A stretch of 32,210 nucleotides of DNA, from NCBI GenBank assembly GCA_964467615.1, contig CAYXRK010000033.1, positions 1 through 32,210 of the forward strand, read 5' to 3'. The DNA is from CAYXRK01 sp964467615. GTDB lineage: Bacteria; Hydrogenedentota; Hydrogenedentia; Hydrogenedentales; GCA-2746185. A program made the position numbers and the translations under genes. This document shows, in pieces, positions 1 to 5,918 of the stretch. The notes under the pieces were generated by a model. The model was given only the letters and a program-made list of their open reading frames with translations, had not been told where the DNA came from and searched no databases. Each line of letters opens with the position of its first letter. The stretch's first letter is position 1.

Positions 1-230
1 TCGGCGCCGAGCTCGAGAAGGGTCTCGATTAAGACGGCGGTCTGGATGGTCATGTGCAGGCAGCCGGCGATGCGGGCGCCCTTGAGAGGAAGCTTGTCCT
101 TATATTCGGCGCGAAGAGCCATGAGGCCCGGCATCTCGTTTTCGGCGATGGTGATCTCTTTACGGCCCCAATCGGCGAGGGTGATGTCTTTGACCTTGTA
201 ATCGTTTTTCATGGCGGTGGCGGTGGGCAT
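1..230 (-). CDS. ahcY: Adenosylhomocysteinase, N-terminal part (cut by window edge)
   Basis: S-adenosylhomocysteine hydrolase is the cytoplasmic NAD-dependent enzyme that splits SAH into adenosine and homocysteine and so closes the methylation cycle. Only the first 76 residues are in the window. They show the family N-terminus: KVKDITLADWGRKEI, then AENEMPGLMALR, then GARIAGCLHMTIQTAVLIETL. The ATG at 230 is preceded by AGGAGA at good spacing, which favours it over the in-frame ATG at 213. An extended -10 promoter lies about 30 bases upstream. The gene is separated from its right-hand neighbour by a hairpin and a GC-rich palindrome, so it is probably its own transcription unit. Its product adenosine is a purine, but I see no direct tie to the purine genes further right. 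Confidence 0.95.
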   Translation of the reverse strand, partial: MPTATAMKNDYKVKDITLADWGRKEITIAENEMPGLMALRAEYKDKLPLKGARIAGCLHMTIQTAVLIETLLELGA

Positions 231-262
231 CTGATCTCCTATTAGTGGTGGATTAAGTAGGA

Positions 263-271
263 ATTGTACCA
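263..271 (-). promoter_or_regulatory. Extended -10 promoter of ahcY
   Basis: On the minus strand this reads TGG-TACAAT, an extended -10 element (TGn before a near-consensus hexamer). No good -35 is visible 17 bases upstream, as is usual for extended -10 promoters. It would start transcription near 256 and leave a leader of about 25 nt that contains the AGGAGA ribosome site. Confidence 0.45.
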
Positions 272-282
272 AATTCACGACG

Positions 283-299
283 GAGGCTTATTCAGCCTC
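283..299. terminator. Hairpin between the 71-aa gene and ahcY
   Basis: Perfect 6-bp inverted repeat GAGGCT / AGCCTC with a 5-nt loop. It lies after the end of the minus-strand gene at 355-570 and next to a second GC-rich palindrome (300-326). There is no U-tract, so a terminator role is plausible but unproven. Confidence 0.35.
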
Positions 300-326
300 T
301 AGGCCGGGCCCGGGGGGCCCGGCACA
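300..326. repeat. GC-rich palindromic repeat, copy 1 (REP-like)
   Basis: A 27-base element built around GGCCGGGCCC / GGGCCCGGC and ending in CACA. A nearly identical element lies at 1163-1188. Similarity continues loosely into the next ~25 bases, where both have GGAAAGC followed 1-4 bases later by CATA or TATA. Both copies are intergenic and upstream of minus-strand genes. It looks like a REP-type palindromic unit or a small structured RNA element. Confidence 0.55.
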
Positions 327-354
327 AACGTATTTTCGGAAAGCTTTATAACGT

Positions 355-570
355 TTAGTCGGCGGGGTAGAGGATGGCTTCGATCTTCTCAGCTGCCGTC
401 GGCATGTTGAGGCGCATCCAGTGGAGGAGATCCTCAGGTTGAGGACGGCCGGGCTTCTCGGCGGAGACGAGCTCGGTGACCATGGTGAGCTGGGTGGGAG
501 TGAGAACCTGCATTATAAGGGAAGCGAGGATCTCGCTGCGGGCGGATCCGGCCGCGGAGAGGGTAATCAT
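355..570 (-). CDS. Hypothetical 71-aa protein
   Basis: A small soluble, mostly helical protein that I do not recognise. It has no cysteines, no membrane segment and no signal peptide. It includes a SAEKPGRPQPEDLLHWMRLNM stretch that could be a short helical bundle element. The ATG at 570 has no Shine-Dalgarno sequence but has TATCCT seven bases upstream, the same start arrangement as several other genes here. The reading frame stays open upstream to 640 without another ATG, GTG or TTG. It stands alone between two palindromes. It is probably a real gene from its length and clean context, but there is no family evidence. Confidence 0.45.
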   Translation of the reverse strand: MITLSAAGSARSEILASLIMQVLTPTQLTMVTELVSAEKPGRPQPEDLLHWMRLNMPTAAEKIEAILYPAD

Positions 571-577
571 GCGCGTA

Positions 578-583
578 AGGATA
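578..583 (-). promoter_or_regulatory. -10 box TATCCT, possible leaderless start
   Basis: TATCCT on the minus strand ends 7 nt before the ATG at 570, and no Shine-Dalgarno lies between. It matches the TANNNT spacing pattern seen ahead of seven other genes in the window. Confidence 0.35.
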
Positions 584-637
584 GCCCGTATGGATGTAAA
601 GGAAATATGTTCGTCGTCATCAATCGGAGTTGGCCTT

Positions 638-657
638 GATCAATAGGCCTATTGGTC
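638..657. other. 20-bp palindrome around CAATAGGCCTATTG
   Basis: The 14-base core 641-654 is perfectly self-complementary, and the arms extend three bases further with one G-T wobble. It lies just after the stop of the minus-strand L7/L12-like gene and before the 71-aa gene. It could be a transcription terminator stem without a U-run, or an operator for a dimeric regulator. Confidence 0.35.
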
Positions 658-674
658 CCCGAGTGAACGCCGGC

Positions 675-1070
675 TTAAGGTCCGAAGGCGAGTTTGTCGA
701 CGGCCTGCTTGGCGGTGGTGAGGTCCACGCCGTGCTTTGACTGATAGAGCTTGATGGCATCGATGAGCTTATTCTCGCGAACGAGCGCGAGAACGGCGTC
801 GTCGTTGGCGGAGGGTGCTGCGCCGGCAGGAGGCGCTTCCCAAGCGCCGGACAGGCGCATGCGGTCGACCGCCTGCTTGGCCTCATAAAGGCCGAGACCT
901 GTGATCTGGCGGTACTGCTTGATGGCTTCGACGAATTGTCCCTCGACGATGAGGCGCTTGATCTCCTCAGGACTGGCCGGGGCTGCGCTTCCGGGGGCGG
1001 GGCCACCGCGCAGGCGGGAAGCGATCAAGAGCACGGCCACGATCGCGAAGGCGATGATGAATAGCATCAT
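675..1070 (-). CDS. Membrane-anchored protein with two L7/L12 C-terminal-like domains
   Basis: 131 residues. Residues 1-20 form one hydrophobic helix (FIIAFAIVAVLLIA), followed by a Gly/Ala/Pro linker. Then come two copies of a domain resembling the C-terminal domain of ribosomal protein L7/L12: about 35-70 (EAIKQYRQITGLGLYEAKQ) and about 91-128 (DAIKLYQSKHGVDLTTAKQ). In L7/L12 this fold contacts translation factors, and the GLGLKEAK-type turn is its most conserved piece. Here it is duplicated and tethered to a membrane, so it is not the ribosomal stalk protein. Databases tend to label such proteins 'ribosomal protein L7/L12', which would mislead. The function is unknown, and a protein-interaction role is inferred. 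The start has two tandem ATGs, no Shine-Dalgarno and a TACACT box 8 nt upstream. Confidence 0.8.
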   Translation of the reverse strand: MMLFIIAFAIVAVLLIASRLRGGPAPGSAAPASPEEIKRLIVEGQFVEAIKQYRQITGLGLYEAKQAVDRMRLSGAWEAPPAGAAPSANDDAVLALVRENKLIDAIKLYQSKHGVDLTTAKQAVDKLAFGP

Positions 1071-1078
1071 GATGACGG

Positions 1079-1084
1079 AGTGTA
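1079..1084 (-). promoter_or_regulatory. -10 box TACACT, possible leaderless start
   Basis: TACACT on the minus strand ends 8 nt before the ATG at 1070. TTGATT lies further upstream, but the spacer is only 15 nt, shorter than ideal. No ribosome site is present. Confidence 0.35.
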
Positions 1085-1162
1085 GCGCGCGGAGCCCTCG
1101 GAATCAAGGGGTGAGACAGGGGTGAGATGGGAACTTTTTCGACCCCTAAATCGTATGAAGGG

Positions 1163-1188
1163 TAGGCCGGGCCCGAGGGCCCGGCACA
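1163..1188. repeat. GC-rich palindromic repeat, copy 2 (REP-like)
   Basis: Second copy of the palindrome seen at 300-326, in the same orientation, differing by about one base and a one-base length change. The 3' flank again carries GGAAAGC and a nearby CATA. It occupies the 190-base gap between the L7/L12-like gene (minus) and the small gene at 1261 (plus). The rest of that gap holds only a short direct repeat (GGGGTGAGA twice, about 1104-1128) and the TAGGACC motif. Confidence 0.55.
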
Positions 1189-1217
1189 GATGCGGCTAAG
1201 GAAAGCCTCATAGCAGC

Positions 1218-1232
1218 TAGGACCTTGGGCCC
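1218..1232 (+). other. TAGGACCTTGGGCCC motif
   Basis: The same 15-mer with one difference (TAGGACCTTGGGGCC) occurs at 18367-18381. Both lie upstream of a plus-strand gene for a small unknown protein. A 14/15 match of this kind can arise by chance in 32 kb, so the pairing is only suggestive. Confidence 0.25.
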
Positions 1233-1260
1233 TTGTGACTTGGGGAGGGGGGAGAGTACA

Positions 1261-1395
1261 ATGTTGGACGACATTGAGATGTTGAAGAAGTCGAATCGAA
1301 GTATCGCCAAGGAAATATTTAATCTCCAAGATCGGATGGACACTTTCGATGATCGGGTGACTCTAGAAGGGATTGAGGGAATTTATGAAACGTGA
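1261..1395 (+). CDS. Small 44-aa protein, coupled to the next gene
   Basis: Starts with MLDDIEMLKKSNRSIAKEIF and ends GIEGIYET. It is charged and helical, probably a short coiled coil, with no membrane segment. The evidence that it is a gene is a very strong purine-rich ribosome site (GGAGGGGGGAGAG) ending 4 nt before the ATG at 1261. Its stop also overlaps the start of the next gene: the downstream ATG at 1385 lies inside its last codons, suggesting translational coupling. No family is recognised. The base composition of 1261-1726 is more AT-rich than the flanking genes. Confidence 0.5.
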   Translation: MLDDIEMLKKSNRSIAKEIFNLQDRMDTFDDRVTLEGIEGIYET

Positions 1396-1726
1396 GCACT
1401 TGCTCGAACTAATCGAAATACTGCGCCCTTCGCTCATTAAGCCTGAGATGTATGTGAATCCTCTTTTGAGAAAGATGAACAAAGTTCTCCAGGATGCATG
1501 GGAGCGCAAGCGCAAAGACTTGCTGGCGCTATATAACGATCGCTCGCTAACGGATATGCAAAGAGGGATCGGGTTGAATAATGCGTCCGATCGCTATGAA
1601 AAAGCGATGAAGAAGATGCGTCCCTTGGAAGATCGTTTTGAGCGTGAAGTCAGAATACCGATGATGGTGAACTCAGGTATTTTGAAGAAGAGCGCCGTGG
1701 CCGCCGTCGCCGCCCGCCGGCGTTAG
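1385..1726 (+). CDS. Hypothetical 113-aa basic helical protein
   Basis: Begins MKREHLLELIEILRPSLIKP. It is almost entirely helical and charged, and ends in an Ala/Arg-rich tail (AAVAARRR). I recognise no domain. The ATG at 1385 is chosen because GAGGGA sits 4-5 nt upstream; an in-frame TTG at 1373 would add four residues but has no better ribosome site. It overlaps the end of the 44-aa gene by 11 bases and is followed after 4 bases by the MscS-like gene, so the three may be cotranscribed. The composition is AT-richer than the MscS gene next to it, which hints at separate origin. Confidence 0.6.
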   Translation: MKREHLLELIEILRPSLIKPEMYVNPLLRKMNKVLQDAWERKRKDLLALYNDRSLTDMQRGIGLNNASDRYEKAMKKMRPLEDRFEREVRIPMMVNSGILKKSAVAAVAARRR

Positions 1727-1730
1727 CCTG

Positions 1731-2798
1731 ATGCACGAATTCGCTTTCTTCCAGCGCGAGTACTACGGCAACCCGGTCTCGGACTATCTGTGGGCGGCGG
1801 CCGTCTTTTTGGGCACGCTGTGCGGATTTATGGTCGCGCGACGGCTGATCTTGTCGCGCTTGCGCGCGCTGGCCGAGAAGACGGTCACCGACCTGGACGA
1901 TTTTGCCGTTAAGCTGCTCGGTCAGATTCGTGCTCCCGAGTGCTATCTCGCGGCGGCTTACCTGGCCGCGCGCTATCTCGACTTGCCCGCGAAGTTCGAC
2001 GCGTCGTTTCGCGTGGTGGTCGTGGTCATGGTCTCCTACCGGATCGTGACGCTGCTGTCGTCCACGGCCGGCTTCGCGATCCGCAGGATGATCCTGGCCG
2101 AGGGCGCGGACGTTTCGCACCAGCAGACGGCGAGCACGGCCACCTTCGCCGCGCAGTGCCTGATCTGGACGGGAGCGGTGCTGTTCGTGCTGGGCAATTT
2201 GGGCTTCAACGTCAGCTCGATGATCGCGGGCCTGGGTATCGGCGGTATCGCCGTCGCGCTGGCCGCGCAGGCCGTCTTGGGCGATTTGTTCTCGGCGGTG
2301 GCCATCTATCTCGATAAGCCGTTCACGGTCGGCGACTCGATCAAGGTCGGCGATATGTCGGGCTCGGTCGAGCATATCGGCATCAAGACCACGCGCGTGC
2401 GATCGGTCAACGGCGAGATGCTTGTGTTCCCGAATTCGACCCTGACCTCGACGCGCATCCAGAATTTTAAGCACCTCAGCGAGCGGCGCGTGCTCATCTC
2501 CTTCTCGGTGCCGTTGGCGACCCCCGTAGAAACTTTGCGCAAGATCCCGGTGCAGATCCGCGCGATCGTGGAGCGCACGAACATGACGCGCTTTGAACGC
2601 GCCCACCTTGCGTCCTTTCGCGAGTCGGGACTGGAGTTCGAGGTGGTTTTCTTCGTCAACAGCACGGACTACGAGGTGCATATGGATCGCCAGCAGTCGG
2701 TCCTGCTGGCCCTGCTCGACGCGCTTCGCGCCGACGGCGTCGCTCTGGCTCAGCCCACGCGCACTCTGCTCATCGAGCGCGAGACGAAGCTCGCGTGA
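1731..2798 (+). CDS. MscS-family mechanosensitive ion channel
   Basis: A 355-aa inner-membrane channel that opens on membrane tension and releases osmolytes on hypo-osmotic shock. Hydrophobic segments lie at about 18-40, 65-110 and 140-175. The pore helix TM3 is clear (GLGIGGIAVALAAQAVLGDL), followed by AIYLDKPFTVGDSIKVGD, the start of the cytoplasmic beta domain. VFPNSTLTSTRIQNF is the usual MscS 'PNS' signature. The C-terminal alpha/beta domain ends at about 350. Length and layout match small MscS/YnaI-type channels with extra N-terminal helices. No Shine-Dalgarno is seen; the start lies 4 bases after the previous stop, so coupling is likely. Its stop overlaps the GTG start of the methyltransferase (GTGA). 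Confidence 0.92.
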   Translation: MHEFAFFQREYYGNPVSDYLWAAAVFLGTLCGFMVARRLILSRLRALAEKTVTDLDDFAVKLLGQIRAPECYLAAAYLAARYLDLPAKFDASFRVVVVVMVSYRIVTLLSSTAGFAIRRMILAEGADVSHQQTASTATFAAQCLIWTGAVLFVLGNLGFNVSSMIAGLGIGGIAVALAAQAVLGDLFSAVAIYLDKPFTVGDSIKVGDMSGSVEHIGIKTTRVRSVNGEMLVFPNSTLTSTRIQNFKHLSERRVLISFSVPLATPVETLRKIPVQIRAIVERTNMTRFERAHLASFRESGLEFEVVFFVNSTDYEVHMDRQQSVLLALLDALRADGVALAQPTRTLLIERETKLA

Positions 2799-3559
2799 GC
2801 GGGCGGCCGCCCTCGATCTACGCCGATCCCGGTCTATACGACCTTGTCCATCACGATGGCACTGATGATGAAGTCTGGTTCCTAGACCGGCTTTCGAAGG
2901 AGCATGGCTGCGGAATAAAGACCGCGCTTGAGCCGGCCTGCGGCACGGGCCGTTACCTCGCCGGGCTTTTGCGCCGGGGTTGGACGGTGGAAGGCTATGA
3001 CCTCAGCGCGTCGATGGTCGCATTTGCGCGCAAGCGCCTGGCCCGTTGGGGCAAGCGCGCGAAGATCGCGCGCGGGGAGATGACGGCTTATCGTCCGACG
3101 CGGCGCTTCGGGCTGGTTTTTAATCTTTTATCCACGTTTCGGCATCTGATGACCGACCGCGAGGCGCTGGCGCACCTGAAGTTGATGTCGGGAGCCTTGG
3201 AGCCGGGTGGAATATTCGTTTTGGGTCTGGACCTGTCCTTGTACGGCCAAGATATTCCCGACGAGGAAGTGTGGGAGTGCCGTCAGGGCCCGCGGCGAGC
3301 CAAGCATGTGGTGATGAGCATCCCGGCCGAGCCGGAGACGCGCCGCGAGCGCATCATCAACTTCGTGACGACGCTTCACGGAAAACACGAGCGCGTACTC
3401 GAATCGTCTTATGATCTTCGCAGCTATGACGCCGCGCAGTTGGCCGCGCTCATCAACACCTCGCCTCTGCGCATCGTGAAGGCGTATGGATATGACGGAA
3501 AACCCGCCGTCTTAGACGGACCCGAGCGGGCCCTATGGCTGGTCCTTAAAAACCGCTAG
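2795..3559 (+). CDS. Class I SAM-dependent methyltransferase
   Basis: A 254-aa cytoplasmic methyltransferase of unknown substrate. Motif I is ALEPACGTGRYLAGLLRRG (about 44-62), the acidic SAM-ribose residue is in VEGYDLSASMV, and a post-I region is FGLVFNLLSTFRHL with ALEPGGIFVLGLDL as motif III. The C-terminal half carries a beta-rich extension. The fold resembles small-molecule methyltransferases of the YcgJ/Methyltransf_25 kind. The GTG start at 2795 overlaps the MscS stop by four bases, so the two are translationally coupled, though no functional link is obvious. The 3' end converges with and overlaps the ChaN-like gene by 14 bases. Confidence 0.85.
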   Translation: MSGRPPSIYADPGLYDLVHHDGTDDEVWFLDRLSKEHGCGIKTALEPACGTGRYLAGLLRRGWTVEGYDLSASMVAFARKRLARWGKRAKIARGEMTAYRPTRRFGLVFNLLSTFRHLMTDREALAHLKLMSGALEPGGIFVLGLDLSLYGQDIPDEEVWECRQGPRRAKHVVMSIPAEPETRRERIINFVTTLHGKHERVLESSYDLRSYDAAQLAALINTSPLRIVKAYGYDGKPAVLDGPERALWLVLKNR

Positions 3560-4466
3560 TCAGCCGTCCCCACAAATCTTCGTGTCTCTGTGCCTCTGTG
3601 GTTTCATCCTGCCCGATCAGTCGGAACCAGTCCGCAAGCGCCAGCTCATCCTTTGTCGGCATGGCGACCCAAGGCAGCAGAACTTTTACAGGTCCGGTGC
3701 CTCGCCGCTCGGCGCTTTCCGCCAGACCGGCCTTATAATAAAGATGGCCCTGACCCGCGATCACCAGCACGACGCGGCCGGAGGCGGCGATGGCGGCGGC
3801 CTTCTCGCCCATGGTCTCGTTCCAGACGGCCATCGACTGCAGACGATTCTTGATCTGCTCGGGCGTCAGTTGGCCATGACCCGTGACGCTCTTCAGGACA
3901 TAGTCCCTGTAGCGCGGATCGGAACTTTCTTCGATCACGGCCGGCAGGCGCGCGCGGTCCGCGGCGGGCAGCGAGGCGAGCCCGTTTTTCGACACGGCTC
4001 TGACCAGATTAAGAGGAGCGTTGAGCCCGAAGGCGGGCGCGCCCGCCGCCTTGGCCGCGTCGAATATCGGCTTGTAGATCGCGTACTCCTGACCCCAAAT
4101 CTTCTTCCACCAGACGGCGAATTCGGCTTCCGACGTCTTGCCCGACATGAAGGCATCGAGGAGGGGTTGTTGATCAATAGTCACCATCTCGAAACCGACC
4201 GCCAGTCGCGGCGTTCGTGCGGCGAGCGCGGTCAGGGTTTCGGCTTGGATGAGGTGGTGCGAGAGCAGGTTGTGCTGCTCGCCCACGGCGACGACGCGCG
4301 CGGTTCCTAGATCCGCGATGGCCTCTTCCCAGGTTCGCGTCGTTCCGTTCGCGTCGACCGCAACGATGGGGGCCGCGGCAGCGGGGACGGGCGCCGCTTC
4401 AGGGATTTGTACGGCGACGGGGGTCCAGGCGACACCGAAGGACAATGCGAGGGCGGGTAGATTCAT
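3546..4466 (-). CDS. ChaN-like exported protein (haem-binding uptake family)
   Basis: 306 aa. ChaN/DUF399-family proteins are exported proteins; Campylobacter ChaN binds haem and takes part in iron uptake. Family blocks visible are VVAVGEQHNLLSHHLIQAE (about 60-78), AVGFEMVTIDQQPLLDAF, WWKKIWGQEYAIYKPIFDAA, FGLNAP and VVLVIAGQGHLYYKAGLAE. The N-terminus is hydrophobic (LPALALSFGVAWTPVAV) but lacks basic residues and a lipobox, so export is likely but the signal is atypical. The last ~20 residues (ETTEAQRHEDLWG...) are encoded by a sequence resembling a dispersed non-coding repeat (3579-3606), suggesting the original stop was lost or replaced. The start has TAAAAT 6 nt upstream and no Shine-Dalgarno. 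Confidence 0.8.
   Translation of the reverse strand: MNLPALALSFGVAWTPVAVQIPEAAPVPAAAAPIVAVDANGTTRTWEEAIADLGTARVVAVGEQHNLLSHHLIQAETLTALAARTPRLAVGFEMVTIDQQPLLDAFMSGKTSEAEFAVWWKKIWGQEYAIYKPIFDAAKAAGAPAFGLNAPLNLVRAVSKNGLASLPAADRARLPAVIEESSDPRYRDYVLKSVTGHGQLTPEQIKNRLQSMAVWNETMGEKAAAIAASGRVVLVIAGQGHLYYKAGLAESAERRGTGPVKVLLPWVAMPTKDELALADWFRLIGQDETTEAQRHEDLWGRLTSGF
3579..3606 (-). repeat. CCACAGAGGCACAGAG-type dispersed repeat inside a CDS end
   Basis: On the minus strand this reads CCACAGAGGCACAGAGACAC followed by GAAG. From memory, near-identical CCACAGAG-CACAGAG strings are scattered in intergenic DNA of many unrelated GC-rich bacteria. Here it lies within the last codons of the ChaN-like gene and close to the end of the convergent methyltransferase gene. 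I see no second copy in this window. Confidence 0.45.
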
Positions 4467-4472
4467 GTTTGG

Positions 4473-4478
4473 ATTTTA
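4473..4478 (-). promoter_or_regulatory. -10 box TAAAAT of the ChaN-like gene
   Basis: TAAAAT on the minus strand ends 6 nt before the ATG at 4466, with no Shine-Dalgarno between. This fits a leaderless transcript. No convincing -35 is present, but a 40-bp inverted repeat lies 50-90 bases upstream. Confidence 0.4.
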
Positions 4479-4525
4479 GCTTAGAAGGACTCGAATTAGG
4501 CAAGGGACTTCGAGAATATGTGCTT

Positions 4526-4565
4526 AACCATATCGAACTATTCCCGGGAACAGTTCGATATGGTT
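4526..4565. repeat. 40-bp inverted repeat centred on TTCCCGGGAA
   Basis: Arms AACCATATCGAACT and AGTTCGATATGGTT flank a perfect TTCCCGGGAA palindrome; the only mismatch is one A/C pair. It fills most of the gap between the end of the long minus-strand moa operon (4609) and the ChaN-like gene. Its central 17 bases recur exactly at 23801-23817. It could terminate the moa operon, act as an operator, or be a mobile palindrome. Confidence 0.65.
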
Positions 4566-4608
4566 TAAGGCATATGGAGGGATCCGCGGTCTCTCGGCGG
4601 AAATGGAT

Positions 4609-5133
4609 TTAGAACGACTTGAACTCGATCACGAAGGGCTTATTGTTGACGACGGCGTTGATCATGTGGCCCTCGGCCTCGCCGAAGGCCTCGGTCTTGT
4701 CGGTGATCGCGGCGACCCATTCTCGGTAGGAGCGTCCGGGCCAGGCCAGAATTTCGACTTTCTCCGGCCGGTCGAATTGGGCGTCGAGGTCCTTGCGCAG
4801 CTGCGCGCCCTCGCGCTCGGTCTCTTTCATAATGACGAGACGGCATTGGGGCATGCGTCGAGTGACCTTGGTCAGCTTGTTCATTGTGATGCTGCCGCAC
4901 TCGACCCACAGCACGGCGGCGCCTCCGGCGTCCACGGCGAGTAGATCGGGCAGGAACTCGAAATTATCGAGCGCGGGGATTTTCGTGGACGCGTCCAGGA
5001 TCGGCTCGTAGTTCCAAAATAGGATGTAGGCCGCGAGCCTGTGGGCTAAATGGTCGTCCAGTTCGCTGGGCCCGGCAACGAGTTGGGGTCTGCGATCGGC
5101 TCCGTTTATATTGAGGTCGCAGCGGATTTTCAC
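4609..5133 (-). CDS. YaeQ-like protein (PD-(D/E)XK-type fold)
   Basis: 174 aa. The layout matches the YaeQ family: an N-terminal strand region, PSELDDHLAHRLAAYILF (family 'P-SE---HLA-RL-AY' pattern, about 22-40), then PDLLAVDAGGAAVLWVECGSI (about 62-82) and a basic stretch MNKLTKVTRRMPQ. YaeQ structures have a restriction-endonuclease-like core, and the D and E of PDLLAVD / WVECG sit where the catalytic acids would be. No function is established for the family, though a link to transcription or stress has been proposed. The GTG start at 5133 overlaps the stop of the hydroxylase gene (GTGA), making this the last gene of the moa operon. Family assignment is by pattern only. Confidence 0.55.
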   Translation of the reverse strand: MKIRCDLNINGADRRPQLVAGPSELDDHLAHRLAAYILFWNYEPILDASTKIPALDNFEFLPDLLAVDAGGAAVLWVECGSITMNKLTKVTRRMPQCRLVIMKETEREGAQLRKDLDAQFDRPEKVEILAWPGRSYREWVAAITDKTEAFGEAEGHMINAVVNNKPFVIEFKSF

Positions 5134-5918
5134 GAATACCTCGTCAGGGGTCGGGCCAACATTGCGACGAGCCCAAGTTTGCGCGGATCGCGGTCCTCGG
5201 TCAGGCCCAAGGTCATGGACTCATGCGGCTCCAGCGGCTGAGCGCGGTAGCTGCCGAACAGACGATCCCAGAGGGTGAAGTTGAAGCTGAAGTTCGAGTC
5301 CGTCTCTTCTTTATTGGGACTGTGATGGACGCGGTGCATGTCGGGGGTGACGGTGAGCCGCCGCAGGGCTGCGTCGATGGGCAGCGGCAGGGCGATGTTG
5401 GAATGATGAAACAGGGCGGCGGTGCTGAGGATCATCTCGAAGAGCATCACGCCCAACGGGGAAGCGCCGAGAACGATGACCGCGGCTATTTTAATGAGCA
5501 TGGAGATAAAAATTTCGAAGGGGTGAAACCGCACCCCTGAACCCGTATCGAGATCGAGATCGGTATGATGCACGGCGTGCAGGCGCCAGAGAGCGGGCAC
5601 CTTGTGGAACACGCGGTGCTGCCAGTAGACGAGAAGGTCGAAGAGCACGATGGTCAGGAGGATCTTGAGCGCGGCGGGGAGCGCGGCGAGATTCATCAGG
5701 CCGACGCCCGCGTTCTCGGCGCGGACGGCGGTCTCCATGGCCGCCAGGGGCAGGAGAAAGCGCACGGTCAGCGAACCGAGCAGCATCAAGGCGAGATTGA
5801 CGCCCCAACGCGGCGCGGAGGGCGCTACGCGCGTTCGGCGCGGAAGCAGGCGCTCGGCCAGCGCGCAGGAAGCCAGAGTGAAGAGGAAGACGCTTAAGCG
5901 GAGGCTTGAGGCGCTCAT
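5130..5918 (-). CDS. Fatty acid hydroxylase / sterol desaturase family membrane enzyme
   Basis: A 262-aa integral membrane di-iron oxygenase. The three histidine clusters are intact: HRVFH (101-105), HAVHH (114-118), HHSN at 171, and HRVHH (195-199). The motif is followed by the usual SPNKEETDSNFSFNFTLWDRLFGSY stretch. Hydrophobic helices lie at about 5-20, 40-60, 82-99 and 138-172. Family members hydroxylate or desaturate lipids (sterols, carotenoids, fatty acids) at the membrane; the substrate here is unknown. The ATG at 5918 is chosen because it overlaps the moaE stop (ATGA). An open frame continues upstream to 6140, but that part is Arg-rich read-through opposite to moaE coding and is not real. 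Its place inside a molybdenum-cofactor operon is odd. Confidence 0.88.
   Translation of the reverse strand: MSASSLRLSVFLFTLASCALAERLLPRRTRVAPSAPRWGVNLALMLLGSLTVRFLLPLAAMETAVRAENAGVGLMNLAALPAALKILLTIVLFDLLVYWQHRVFHKVPALWRLHAVHHTDLDLDTGSGVRFHPFEIFISMLIKIAAVIVLGASPLGVMLFEMILSTAALFHHSNIALPLPIDAALRRLTVTPDMHRVHHSPNKEETDSNFSFNFTLWDRLFGSYRAQPLEPHESMTLGLTEDRDPRKLGLVAMLARPLTRYS

Noticed and set aside
1163..1215. c-di-GMP (GEMM) or SAM-type riboswitch in the palindrome region
   Set aside because: The GGAAAGC string recalls GEMM fragments, but the conserved core order and pairing are not met on either strand.
1650..2681. 343-codon open frame on the minus strand opposite the MscS gene
   Set aside because: Arg/His/Gln-rich low-complexity translation with no domain, fully antisense to a clear MscS family gene; a GC-rich shadow frame.
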